Shown piece by piece: positions 43,150 to 51,493 of a stretch of DNA of 64,000 bases. The notes below the pieces were generated by a model. The model saw only the letters and a list, made by a program, of their open reading frames with translations. It had not been told where the DNA came from and made no database searches. The position numbers and the translations under genes were made by a program. Source of the stretch: Bacillota bacterium (lineage in GTDB: Bacteria; Bacillota; Sulfobacillia; Sulfobacillales; Sulfobacillaceae); assembly GCA_021820965.1 (NCBI GenBank), contig JAKACZ010000017.1:1-64000 (forward strand). The letters run 5' to 3'. Numbering within the stretch: the first letter of the stretch is position 1; each line of letters begins with the position of its first letter.

Positions 43150-44355
43150 ATGAATCCGATGGATCTGCCAATGGCGCGCCGTGGGACCGACCCCGAAACC
43201 AGCCGAACGTTCTCGCCGGATCCCGACAACGCGCCCGATGAAGATATCCGGGAAGCCATTGTCGCACTGGGGCGGGAAGGCGAGTGGATTGTTCAGCCGG
43301 TCCCCGAGCCCTATTACGAGGCCCGCACCAAGTACGGGCGGGTCAAAAAAATCCCCTTGGAAAAGACCTGGCACCACAAGAGTTGCGGCCAGTGCGGGCA
43401 TATTCCGGGGTACTCGACGTCGATCTTCTGGCTTAACCGGTTGCTCGGCTATGACTACTTCGATCCCCGCGATCAGACCTCGTGCACTGCCTGGAACTAT
43501 TATGCGTCCGCCACCTCCAATCAGGTGGCGCAGGCGGCGGTGGCTCTGCGGAACTTCTCGGCCGCCTATGAGACCGGCTACTATCCCTTGATCCACTGCG
43601 GTACCAGCTTCGGGCACTACAAGGAAGTGCGGCACGAGCTGGTCCACAATCACGACCTGCGCCGCAAGGTGCGCGACGTCATTACCAAGCTGGGCCGTCC
43701 GTTTGTGATGCCGGAGGAGCTGGTGCACTACAGCGAGTGGATGTATGCCATCCGCGATCAATTAAAGTCGCGGCTGGTCGTAGACCTGTCAGACATTACC
43801 GCTACGGTCCACCCGGCCTGCCACTACTACAAGCTGCAGTCCGGCGACGCCATATACGATCCCGAAATCTATGGCGGGCAACGGACGGCAGCCGTCACGG
43901 CGGTGGTGCAGGACATGGGCGCCCATGTGGCCGACTACTCGACCTGGTATGACTGCTGCGGTTTCGGGTTTCGCCACATTCTGGTGCAGCGCGACTTCAC
44001 GCGCAGTTTCGCCACCATGCGAAAAATCGAAGTGATGAAAGAGGAGGCCGATCCCGATGTGGTGCTGACCCACGATACCGGATGCGTGACCTCGCTGGAC
44101 AAGAGCCAGTTCGCCACCCAGGCCCATGGCCGCAATGTCGGCATACCGGTGATGTCGGAATCCCAGTTTGCCGCTTTGGCAGTGGGCGCGCATCCGTTTC
44201 GGGTCGCCCAGCTGCATTGGCACTCGACCGACTATCGGCCGCTATTGGCCAAGATGGGGATCGACGTGGAGGGCGCATGGGCGGAGTTCCAAGAGGACCT
44301 GGCAAAAATCGAAAAGGGCTCGATGGAATATCTGACCTGGGACGCTGTGTTGTAA
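43150..44355 (+). CDS. shdrB1: sHdrB1, CCG-domain catalytic subunit
   Basis: A 401-residue HdrB-like subunit. After an N-terminal extension of about 75 residues come the cysteine blocks SCGQCGHIPGYSTS and TSCTAWNYYASATSN, then HPACHYYKLQSG and YDCCGFGFRHI, then THDTGCVTSLDKSQ. In HdrB such CCG motifs bind the unusual iron-sulfur clusters that cleave disulfides; in sHdr they should act on persulfides carried on lipoate or TusA. GAAGGAGGGAG precedes the ATG. Confidence 0.93.
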   Translation: MNPMDLPMARRGTDPETSRTFSPDPDNAPDEDIREAIVALGREGEWIVQPVPEPYYEARTKYGRVKKIPLEKTWHHKSCGQCGHIPGYSTSIFWLNRLLGYDYFDPRDQTSCTAWNYYASATSNQVAQAAVALRNFSAAYETGYYPLIHCGTSFGHYKEVRHELVHNHDLRRKVRDVITKLGRPFVMPEELVHYSEWMYAIRDQLKSRLVVDLSDITATVHPACHYYKLQSGDAIYDPEIYGGQRTAAVTAVVQDMGAHVADYSTWYDCCGFGFRHILVQRDFTRSFATMRKIEVMKEEADPDVVLTHDTGCVTSLDKSQFATQAHGRNVGIPVMSESQFAALAVGAHPFRVAQLHWHSTDYRPLLAKMGIDVEGAWAEFQEDLAKIEKGSMEYLTWDAVL

Positions 44356-44376
44356 ACGGCCGGAAGGAGACGGAGT

Positions 44377-45438
44377 ATGGCAGGACATCGTCTGTTGGTG
44401 ATCGGCGCCGGGCCCGCCGGGTTGGAAGCGGCCCGGGGCGCCGCCGATCTGGGACGCGAAGTATTGCTGGTCGAAGCCACGGGGGAACTGGGGGGCACGC
44501 CCTATGCACATTACGCCACCTTGACCCCGCATCTCAAGGGAACGCAGGACGCCATGCAAAACATGCTGGACGGGGTGAAGTCGCATCCTGCCGTCGATAT
44601 CCGCTACAACACCCGGGTGGTTGCCAGTGAAGGAGAAGCCGGCAACTTTCGCGTCACGCTGGAAAGCAGCGACGGCGGGCGCTGCGTGGAGACTGTGGGC
44701 GCGGTGGTGGTGGCCACCGGCTTTCAGCACTTTGACCCGGGGCGGGAAACCCAGTTGTACGGATATTACGAATTCGACGATGTCATCACGCTGGTCGACG
44801 CGGAGCACATGATGAAAGAGGGCAAGATTGTCCGGCCCTCCAACGGCGAACCGCCCAAGCAGGTGGCGTTCATCCAGTGCGTGGGCTCCCGCGACCGGCA
44901 GATTGGCAATCGCTGGTGTTCCAAAGTGTGCTGCGGCATCGCTTCCAAGCAATCCATCGAGATTAAGCGCATGCTGCCCGACGCCAAGGTCTTCATTTTC
45001 TACATCGACATGCGCATGTACGGATTCTGGGAGGATCAGCTGTACTGGAAAGCGCAGGAGGAGCACAAGGTCAATTACGTCCGCGGCATTGTTACCGAGA
45101 TCCTCAAAAAGGGCGACAAGCTGCTGATGAAGGGCGAAGACACCACCATGGGCCGGCCGGTGGAAGTGCTGATGGACCTTATTATCCTGTCAGTGGGCAT
45201 GGAGCCGTCCAAGGGGACCTTGGAGATGGCGCAGGTCTTCAACCTCCCCCGGGAAGACCATGGGTTTTTGGCAACAGTGGGTGAGCCGCTCGATACCGTC
45301 ACCACGCCGGTTCCTGGCATCTTTGTGGCGGGCGCGGCCGCCGGACCCAAAGACATTGAGGACAGCGTGTCGATGGGAGGAGCCGCGGCGGCGAAAGCCG
45401 TGAGCTTCCTCAACCGGCTATGGAAGAGTTCTGCGTAG
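44377..45438 (+). CDS. shdrA: sHdrA, FAD subunit
   Basis: A 353-residue flavoprotein, much shorter than methanogen HdrA as is usual for sHdrA. The N-terminal dinucleotide motif is VIGAGPAGLEAARGAADLG, and FIQCVGSRD is followed by WCSKVCCGIASKQS, which supplies cluster-ligating cysteines. The C-terminal VPGIFVAGAAAGPKDIEDSVSMGG binds FAD. It is the flavin hub of the complex. GGAAGGAGACGG precedes the ATG. Confidence 0.95.
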   Translation: MAGHRLLVIGAGPAGLEAARGAADLGREVLLVEATGELGGTPYAHYATLTPHLKGTQDAMQNMLDGVKSHPAVDIRYNTRVVASEGEAGNFRVTLESSDGGRCVETVGAVVVATGFQHFDPGRETQLYGYYEFDDVITLVDAEHMMKEGKIVRPSNGEPPKQVAFIQCVGSRDRQIGNRWCSKVCCGIASKQSIEIKRMLPDAKVFIFYIDMRMYGFWEDQLYWKAQEEHKVNYVRGIVTEILKKGDKLLMKGEDTTMGRPVEVLMDLIILSVGMEPSKGTLEMAQVFNLPREDHGFLATVGEPLDTVTTPVPGIFVAGAAAGPKDIEDSVSMGGAAAAKAVSFLNRLWKSSA

Positions 45439-45442
45439 CGCC

Positions 45443-46144
45443 ATGGCTTCCAACACGCCGTTGATCGACGCGGAAGTGCTGCGCGAGTTTTTGAACAAGG
45501 CGGAACCATTCCTCACGGAGGAATATCTTTGCCGGCTCTCGTCCGACCTGGAATTGCGCCGGCGGTGCGTGGCGGAGCGCTATCCGGACTGGCCGGACTT
45601 GTGGAACTTGGTGTCGGCAACCAAGCGCTTGGCGGCGGAGGAACGGGCGGCCTGGCAGCCGCAGCTATCCCCCATGCGGCCGTTATTAAAACAAGCCGAC
45701 GTGCATGCGGTACTGGCCGGGCTGGAGGAGATGTCCGATCCGCGGCCCAAATGGCTGGTTGACTGGGCCACCTTTTGGGCCCATGCCGCGAATCCAGAAG
45801 TTGTGTGGTGGGCCCGCTGGGTCTATGCGCCCACGGCTGAAACCGGTGCTCTGCTGCTTTTGCTGGACAATCCCACGGTGCTTCAGGGAGCGCGGGATCT
45901 CACGGCTCAGTACCGACGGGTGAGCGATGCGGTGCGATTTCTCAAGGCTGTTCTTGAAAGCACCCGGAGCCTCGACACGGTGGCAGCCGAGTATCGCCCG
46001 GTGGTCACCCTGGCAGTGGTCTACACCGTCTACATGTTCACCATGGCCTCCTGGAAGCTGACCGAGGAATTCACCCAAGTTCTGCCGCCGTTTCCCACGG
46101 TTGTTCGGATGGTGTTAGGCCTAAATCGATGGGAGGGAAAATGA
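45443..46144 (+). CDS. sHdr-associated conserved protein (Hyp)
   Basis: A 233-residue soluble, mostly helical and tryptophan-rich protein with no recognised domain. Its place between sHdrA and sHdrC2/B2 matches the conserved gene called Hyp in sHdr clusters, which co-occurs with them. The function is not known. The gap to sHdrA is 4 bp, and the stop directly precedes the next gene, so it is cotranslated with the complex. Confidence 0.85.
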   Translation: MASNTPLIDAEVLREFLNKAEPFLTEEYLCRLSSDLELRRRCVAERYPDWPDLWNLVSATKRLAAEERAAWQPQLSPMRPLLKQADVHAVLAGLEEMSDPRPKWLVDWATFWAHAANPEVVWWARWVYAPTAETGALLLLLDNPTVLQGARDLTAQYRRVSDAVRFLKAVLESTRSLDTVAAEYRPVVTLAVVYTVYMFTMASWKLTEEFTQVLPPFPTVVRMVLGLNRWEGK

Positions 46145-47422
46145 TTGGCACAGAAAGCCACCCCGATTGAATTAGATGTCGCCGTCGTCAATGGCGTCGA
46201 ATTGAACGGGCAGTGGAATCGAATATTCCAGCCGCGGGCGATTTCCGAATACGATTTGTCGGTACTGGAAGAAGTGACCGCGATCCCCGGGGCCGAGTCG
46301 CTCGGCTACTGCTACCAGTGCGGGAAGTGTACATCAGTCTGCCCCGTCGACGTGGTGGGCGACTATTCCCCGCGCAAGGTATTCCGGCGCACCCAGCTCG
46401 GCATCTCGCTCTTTGAGAGTCAGGACCTGTGGCTCTGCACCACGTGTGCCGACTGCCTCAGGGTCTGCCCCAAAGAGGTCAACATGATTGACATCATGCC
46501 GGCGGTGCGCGAAAAGGCAGTCATGGATGGTAATGCGCCTCAGGAACTGCTTACGGCATTCGAGAATACCGCTCGCTATGGAAACCCGCTGGGCGAGCCG
46601 GCTCGCAGGCGGGCCGAGTGGTCTAAGAGCGCGGGCGTGCCCGTACCGATCATGAAGGAGCACAAGTCCCCGGTGGATGTGCTGTGGTTCGTGGAATGCT
46701 ATCCTGCCTACCATCCCCGCGGCAAAGATGCGTCGGTGGCGCTGGCGCGCATTCTCAATGCGCTGGGCGTCGACTTCGGCATCTTGGGCGCTGAGGAAAA
46801 GTGTTCGGGCGATTCACAGCGGATGGCCGGAGAGGCGGGGCTCTTTGAAATGCTGGCGGAGGATAACATTAAGGCGCTCTCCAAGTACGAGTTCAATACC
46901 TTGATGGTCACCGATCCGCACGCCTTCAATGCCTTCCGCCACGAGTACCCCAAATTCGGTGGGGAGTGGCCTACCTATCACTACACCCAGATGTTGGTGC
47001 CGCGGATCCCCGACATGACGTTTACTCAGCCGATTGAGCGCAGGGTCACCTTCCACGATCCCTGCTATCTCGGCCGCCACAACGGCGAATATGAAGCACC
47101 CCGCCAACTGCTTCAGGTCATACCGGGCCTGAACTTGGTGGAGATGGGGCGCTGTCGCGAGAACTCGTATTGCTGCGGTGGTGGTGGGGGCGGCATGTGG
47201 ATGGATAGTTTCACGTCCGAACGGCTAACCATGCGGCTCTCCGAACGGCGGGTACGAGAGGCGGTCGAATACGGGGCAGAAATTTTGGCTGTCACCTGTC
47301 CGTACGAGGTGTCACGCTTCGAGGATGCGGTGAAATCCACCGGCAATGCCGGAAAACTGAAGGTCTTAGACATCGCCGAACTGCTGGCTCATTCGATGGG
47401 TTTGGTGACGGCCGATGTATAA
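46145..47422 (+). CDS. Fused sHdrC2-sHdrB2 (HdrD-like) subunit
   Basis: A 425-residue protein that joins the two final sHdr subunits. The N-terminal HdrC part has two [4Fe-4S] motifs, Cys56/59/62/66 (CYQCGKCTSVCP) and Cys98/101/104/108 (CTTCADCLRVCP). The HdrB part has VECYPAYHP, then CYLGRHNG at Cys307, and a CCGGGGGG block at Cys343-344. The start is TTG with GGGAGGG upstream, overlapping nothing. The architecture resembles HdrD and the C-terminal half of the membrane protein at 52447. Confidence 0.9.
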   Translation: MAQKATPIELDVAVVNGVELNGQWNRIFQPRAISEYDLSVLEEVTAIPGAESLGYCYQCGKCTSVCPVDVVGDYSPRKVFRRTQLGISLFESQDLWLCTTCADCLRVCPKEVNMIDIMPAVREKAVMDGNAPQELLTAFENTARYGNPLGEPARRRAEWSKSAGVPVPIMKEHKSPVDVLWFVECYPAYHPRGKDASVALARILNALGVDFGILGAEEKCSGDSQRMAGEAGLFEMLAEDNIKALSKYEFNTLMVTDPHAFNAFRHEYPKFGGEWPTYHYTQMLVPRIPDMTFTQPIERRVTFHDPCYLGRHNGEYEAPRQLLQVIPGLNLVEMGRCRENSYCCGGGGGGMWMDSFTSERLTMRLSERRVREAVEYGAEILAVTCPYEVSRFEDAVKSTGNAGKLKVLDIAELLAHSMGLVTADV

Positions 47423-47452
47423 CACGCACTGGGCAATTTGGGAGGCTGTCGC

Positions 47453-47893
47453 ATGGGTGAAGTGAATGGGTGTCTTCTGCCCGAGGATCTCTGGTATTGG
47501 CCGGAAAAGCACGTGTGGGCACGGCCGGAGGATGATGGCACGGTGGTCATGGGGATGACCGATGTGGCACAGAACCTGGCCGGGAAAATCGTGGCGGTCA
47601 ATCTGAAGGCGCCGGGCAAAGTACTGGCCCAGGGCAAGAGTGCCGGCACACTGGAAAGCGGCAAGTGGGTGGGGTCCATCCCCACGCCAGTGGCTGGCCA
47701 GGTCATGGCGGTGAACGACGCCGTGAAGAGAGCTCCGCACATCGTTAATGAGGACCCCTATGGGGAAGGTTGGCTCATTCGCATTCAGCCGGCCGATTGG
47801 GAAGCGGGGCAAGCGCTCTTGGTACATGGGCCGGAAGGCATCGAAGCCTACCGGGGCCGGCTCGATGCTGAAGGCATCCGCTGCCAGCATTAG
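47453..47893 (+). CDS. lbpA: Lipoate-binding protein (GcvH-like), first copy
   Basis: A 146-residue LbpA-type protein. The lipoyl lysine is Lys71 in LESGKWVG. VVMGMTDVAQNLAGKIVAV and NEDPYGEGWLIRI are shared with GcvH. No glycine-cleavage genes are near; in sHdr clusters such proteins carry sulfur substrates on their lipoate arm. The ATG at 47453 follows GGGAGG. A homologue follows in tandem. Confidence 0.93.
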   Translation: MGEVNGCLLPEDLWYWPEKHVWARPEDDGTVVMGMTDVAQNLAGKIVAVNLKAPGKVLAQGKSAGTLESGKWVGSIPTPVAGQVMAVNDAVKRAPHIVNEDPYGEGWLIRIQPADWEAGQALLVHGPEGIEAYRGRLDAEGIRCQH

Positions 47894-47919
47894 CGGTTTG
47901 ACCGGGAGGAGGGAGAACG

Positions 47920-48414
47920 TTGGCGTTCGTCTTTGCTTGTGAACTGCCCGACGACCTCTGGTTCGATGTCGAGCGGGATGTGTGGGTGGGCGATTTGGGC
48001 AACGGAACCGTGCGGATGGGCATGACCGATCCGGCACAGACCCGGGCCGGCCGCATTCTTTACCTGCGCATCCGCGCTGGCAAGTCGGTGGCAGCGGGCA
48101 AAAGCCTGGCCACTGTGGAGAGTGCCAAGTGGGTCGGTCCGGTACCGTCACCGCTAGCGGGCACGGTGGTGGCCGGCAACCCCGCGGTGTTGGAGGATCC
48201 CAACCTTATCAACCGGGACCCCTATGGTACGGGATGGCTGCTGGAATTCCGTCCGGCTGACCCAGCGCTTGATCAGTCCGGGCTGTTGAAAGGGGATGCG
48301 GCCGTCCGTGCCTACCGCGAGAAGCTGCAGGCGGAGGGGCTGACCTGCATGCGTTGCGCCGACCCGGCGGGTGAGACCGAAACGGGTTCGTCCGAACCCC
48401 GGTTACAACTTTAG
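47920..48414 (+). CDS. lbpA2: Lipoate-binding protein (GcvH-like), second copy
   Basis: A 164-residue paralogue of the preceding gene. The lipoyl lysine is Lys70 in VESAKWVG, followed by GPVPSPLAGTVVAGN and NRDPYGTGWLLEF. The C-terminus is extended and contains CMRC. The TTG start follows GGGAGGAGGGAG. Divergence from copy 1 suggests two distinct roles or partners rather than a recent duplication. Confidence 0.92.
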   Translation: MAFVFACELPDDLWFDVERDVWVGDLGNGTVRMGMTDPAQTRAGRILYLRIRAGKSVAAGKSLATVESAKWVGPVPSPLAGTVVAGNPAVLEDPNLINRDPYGTGWLLEFRPADPALDQSGLLKGDAAVRAYREKLQAEGLTCMRCADPAGETETGSSEPRLQL

Positions 48415-48440
48415 TGGTGAGGCCGAAGGAGCGAGGGGGC

Positions 48441-49520
48441 ATGCGTTATTTGAATTTGGGCACCGTAGGTGCCCGCGAATCGCAAGCCGTATATCACGCT
48501 TTGGCGGAGTTGATGGAGCCGGGAGACCCGGTCACGCTGGTGACGGTGAGTCCTGACTCGCCCTACGTGTGCGTGGGATATCACCAGGTGGCCAGCCGTG
48601 AAGTCGATCGCTGCTACTGTGAGGCGCACAACATTCCGGTGGGGCGCCGCATGGTCGGAGGCGGGGCGGTATGGCTAGACCATGACCAGATTTTTTGGCA
48701 TCTCATCATGCCGCGCCGGAACCTGGCGATCGACGCGCTCTACCGTCAGTTTCTAGCCGCACCCGTCACCGCCTATCAGCGCATGGGCATCCAAGCCGCG
48801 CACCGCCCGGTTAATGACATTGTGGTGGGGCCGCGGAAGATTGGCGGGACCGGTGCCAGCACCATGGAAAACGCCGATCTACTGGTGGGCAGCATCATGA
48901 TGGACTTCAACACGGAGGCAATGGCCCGGGTATTGAATGTGCCCTCGGAGAAGTTCCGCGACAAGATGGTGTCTTCCTTAAAGGACTACATGACCACGGT
49001 GAAGCGTGAGCTGGGGTCCCGGGCGCCCTCGCGCGAAGACGCCACCCGACAACTGGTCGAGGCGTTCGCGGAGGTGTTGGGCGAGAGGCTGGTCGCTGAT
49101 GTGCTCACGGCGAACGAAACGGAACGGCTCCATTATTATGCCGACCTCTTATTCGATCCCAAATTTGTGTACCGCCGCGAGGGGTACCTTCAACCCGGCA
49201 TCAAGATTCGCGATGGCGTGCGGCTGCTGGAGGGTGTGCACAAGGCCCCGGGCGGTCTGGTGCGTGTGGTCTGGCGAGAGACTGAGGGGCGCGTAGACGA
49301 CATTGTGATCGGCGGAGACTTTTTTGTCGATCCGGCTGATGCCTTAGCCAAACTGGAAGACCAGGTCCGCGGCGTGCCGGCTGATCCCGAACGCATCGAA
49401 GCGGTGTTGAGGGAAGCCTGGCGGAACCTGGATGCTCCGGGCGTGAGCGCCGGGGACATTATTCAGGCCTTTAAGCAGGGACAGACGCTGGAACCGTCGC
49501 GGTCTGGGGACCGGGTTTGA
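48441..49520 (+). CDS. Lipoate-protein ligase (sLpl type)
   Basis: A 359-residue ligase that should lipoylate the two LbpA proteins. The lipoate-AMP motif is RRMVGGGAVWLDHDQIFWHL; the catalytic lysine region is GPRKIGGTGASTM. The C-terminal part after about residue 240 (GYLQPGIKIRDGVRLLEGVHKAPGGLVRVVWRE in parts) matches the accessory LplB-like domain, so both domains are fused. I use ATG 48441, 9 bp after AAGGAG; GTG 48414 is also open. Confidence 0.88.
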   Translation: MRYLNLGTVGARESQAVYHALAELMEPGDPVTLVTVSPDSPYVCVGYHQVASREVDRCYCEAHNIPVGRRMVGGGAVWLDHDQIFWHLIMPRRNLAIDALYRQFLAAPVTAYQRMGIQAAHRPVNDIVVGPRKIGGTGASTMENADLLVGSIMMDFNTEAMARVLNVPSEKFRDKMVSSLKDYMTTVKRELGSRAPSREDATRQLVEAFAEVLGERLVADVLTANETERLHYYADLLFDPKFVYRREGYLQPGIKIRDGVRLLEGVHKAPGGLVRVVWRETEGRVDDIVIGGDFFVDPADALAKLEDQVRGVPADPERIEAVLREAWRNLDAPGVSAGDIIQAFKQGQTLEPSRSGDRV

Positions 49521-49546
49521 TGTTTTGAGAAAAGGGAGGGTTCACG

Positions 49547-49786
49547 ATGGAAACGGAAGCTGTGGCGTTGGTGGTTGATGCTAAGGGGTTGGCATGCCCC
49601 ATGCCAATTTTCAAGGCCAAGAAGGGTCTAGGGACGGTGGAGGTGGGGCAGGTGGTCGAGGTGCTGTGCACCGACCCGGGTTCCATGGCCGATTTCAAGG
49701 CGTTCGCCAACTCGACTGGTCATGAGCTGTTGCTGGCCGAGGAAAGTAATAAAATCTATCGGTTTTTGGTGCGCCGGGCCAAATAG
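49547..49786 (+). CDS. tusA: TusA sulfur carrier
   Basis: A 79-residue TusA-family protein. The active cysteine is Cys17 in GLACPMPIFKAKKGL (CPxP). VEVLCTDPGSMADFKAFANSTGHELL completes the fold. It receives sulfane sulfur from rhodanese or DsrE proteins and feeds the sHdr system. GGGAGGGTTCACG precedes the ATG. Confidence 0.96.
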   Translation: METEAVALVVDAKGLACPMPIFKAKKGLGTVEVGQVVEVLCTDPGSMADFKAFANSTGHELLLAEESNKIYRFLVRRAK

Positions 49787-49802
49787 CGAAGGGGGCTAAT
49801 CC

Positions 49803-50183
49803 ATGTCGGACGAAACCAAGAAGTACCTGTATCTCATTACGCATGGTACCGAAACGCCGGAGCGGTCGGCCTCACCCTTTTTTCTGGCCACCACTGCAGC
49901 GTTGATGGATCACGAGTCCACCATGGTCTTCACCATCACCGCGACCAGCCTTTTGAAGAAAGGCGTGGCCGAATCGCTCCACATCAAAGAGAGCGGTGAA
50001 AGTTCTACCCTTGACTTCTTTATCGACCAGGCCCGCGAGGCGGGAGTTAAAATGTACGTTTGTGCACCCAGCCTGGATTTGAACAACTGCAGCATGGATG
50101 ACCTGATTGAGGTGGATGGGGTGGTCGGGGGTACCGCCCTGAATGAGATGGCGGCTGAAGCCGATGTCGTCATTACGTTCTGA
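49803..50183 (+). CDS. dsrE: DsrE-family protein
   Basis: A 126-residue DsrE-fold protein (LYLITHGTETPERSASPFFLATTAALMDHES, then MYVCAPSLDLNNC). The cysteine in YVCAPSLDL is at the position used for persulfide transfer in the family. It directly follows tusA, the usual TusA-DsrE partner arrangement. Its stop overlaps the next start (TGATG). Confidence 0.92.
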   Translation: MSDETKKYLYLITHGTETPERSASPFFLATTAALMDHESTMVFTITATSLLKKGVAESLHIKESGESSTLDFFIDQAREAGVKMYVCAPSLDLNNCSMDDLIEVDGVVGGTALNEMAAEADVVITF

Positions 50184-50725
50184 TGGAGACCTCTGACCGC
50201 CTGTGGAAAGAAGTGTTGAGGCTGTCCCGGGAAACCTCCGTCGAGACGATTGATGAAGTGGCGCGCCAATGTCTCGAGATGGAGCTTCCCTGGACCAGCC
50301 GGCTGGCGGGCGTGGCCGGCGTGCTGCACCAAGTGGTCGGCCTGCCAACCGGGGTATCCATTTATGGGGTGGTGAAACCTGGAAGCGGCCTGGTGCTGGC
50401 CGCCGGTGCCGGGCTGGCGGGGCCGATGGCCGCCGCATGGGGGGCGCCCATTGCCGGACTCGCCGCGCAGGAACAGGCCGCGCAATTTGCGGGCCAAGCG
50501 CGCGCCTTCCACGACTACCTGGGGGGCTGGATGGGAGTGGCAGAGTGCATCGCGGTACCCGTGATGCGCGACAGACGACTCTTCGCGGTGCTTGAAATAC
50601 GGTCGCATGAGGAGGGACGCTTGGGACTCGCGGAGGCGGAACTGACAGCCAGGCTGGCCGCGGACATCGCTCTTGTATGGCCCCAACCAAGTCAAAATCA
50701 CGAAACCTGGAGGACGAGTAGATGA
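50183..50725 (+). CDS. GAF-domain-like protein in the sHdr operon
   Basis: A 180-residue protein resembling a single GAF domain (GLPTGVSIYGVVKPGSGLVLAAGAG and, near the end, CIAVPVMRDRRLFAVLEIRS). It contains two cysteines. There is no DNA-binding or catalytic domain. It overlaps dsrE by one base and etfB by four, so it is firmly part of the operon. A sensory or assembly role is inferred only from the fold. Confidence 0.7.
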   Translation: METSDRLWKEVLRLSRETSVETIDEVARQCLEMELPWTSRLAGVAGVLHQVVGLPTGVSIYGVVKPGSGLVLAAGAGLAGPMAAAWGAPIAGLAAQEQAAQFAGQARAFHDYLGGWMGVAECIAVPVMRDRRLFAVLEIRSHEEGRLGLAEAELTARLAADIALVWPQPSQNHETWRTSR

Positions 50726-51489
50726 ATATTGGTGTGGTGATGAAGGATGTACCCGACCTGGTGGAGGATCTGGAAGTGGAAGACAGCGTCCTGCCACTGG
50801 ATGACATGAGCTTTGTCCCCAGCGAGTGGGACGATCAGGCGCTTGAGGAAGCACTGCTCTTGAAGGAAGAGGAGAACGCGCACATTACGGTGGTCACCAT
50901 CGACACCGGAGATGTAGACAACATGCTATTCACCGCGCTGGCGAAAGGCGCTGACCGGGCGGTTAAGCTAGTCGGTGACTTTACCCGGGAACTGTCCAAT
51001 CGTCAGCGGGCAACGCTCTTGGCCCACTACTGCCAAGACCAGGGGTTTGATCTGGTGTTGACCGGCGTGCAGGCGATCGACGACCTCGACGGCCAAATCG
51101 CCGGATTGACTGCCGGTCTTATGAACGTGGCACACGCGTCGGTGGTGCGCGACGTGCACCTGAGCGGCAATGCGGTCACCTGTGTGCAAGAGTATTCGGG
51201 CGGTAAGATGGCCGAGCTGGAACTGCCCACACCGGCGGTGCTGGGAGTCCAGGCGGCCCGCAAGCCGCCCCGCTACGTCACCATCGCCAAAGTGCGGCAG
51301 ATACAAAAAACGGTCGAGCTAGAAGAGATTGAAGCCGACAGCGGAGCAGGGGACGCCCCGCTGGTCACCATTCGCCGCCTGTACAAACCGGAGGCGTCAG
51401 GCCACGCCGAGATGTGGGGAGACGATGTCGACGAGGTGGCCGACAAAATCGTGAGTCTGTTGGAAGACAAAAAGCTCTTGAGGAGTTGA
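50722..51489 (+). CDS. etfB: Electron transfer flavoprotein beta subunit
   Basis: A 255-residue EtfB. KGADRAVKLVG, DLVLTGVQAIDDLDGQIAGLTAGLM and PTPAVLGVQAARKPRYVT-like block (here KPPRYVTIAKV) are typical. With EtfA it would take electrons from the sHdr complex or another dehydrogenase. The ATG overlaps the GAF-like gene by four bases. Confidence 0.95.
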   Translation: MNIGVVMKDVPDLVEDLEVEDSVLPLDDMSFVPSEWDDQALEEALLLKEEENAHITVVTIDTGDVDNMLFTALAKGADRAVKLVGDFTRELSNRQRATLLAHYCQDQGFDLVLTGVQAIDDLDGQIAGLTAGLMNVAHASVVRDVHLSGNAVTCVQEYSGGKMAELELPTPAVLGVQAARKPPRYVTIAKVRQIQKTVELEEIEADSGAGDAPLVTIRRLYKPEASGHAEMWGDDVDEVADKIVSLLEDKKLLRS

Positions 51490-51493
51490 AACT

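Noticed and set aside
47453-48414. Glycine cleavage H proteins
   Set aside because: No gcvT or gcvP is present, and both genes lie in an sHdr cluster with a dedicated ligase; lipoate-binding protein for sulfur oxidation fits better.
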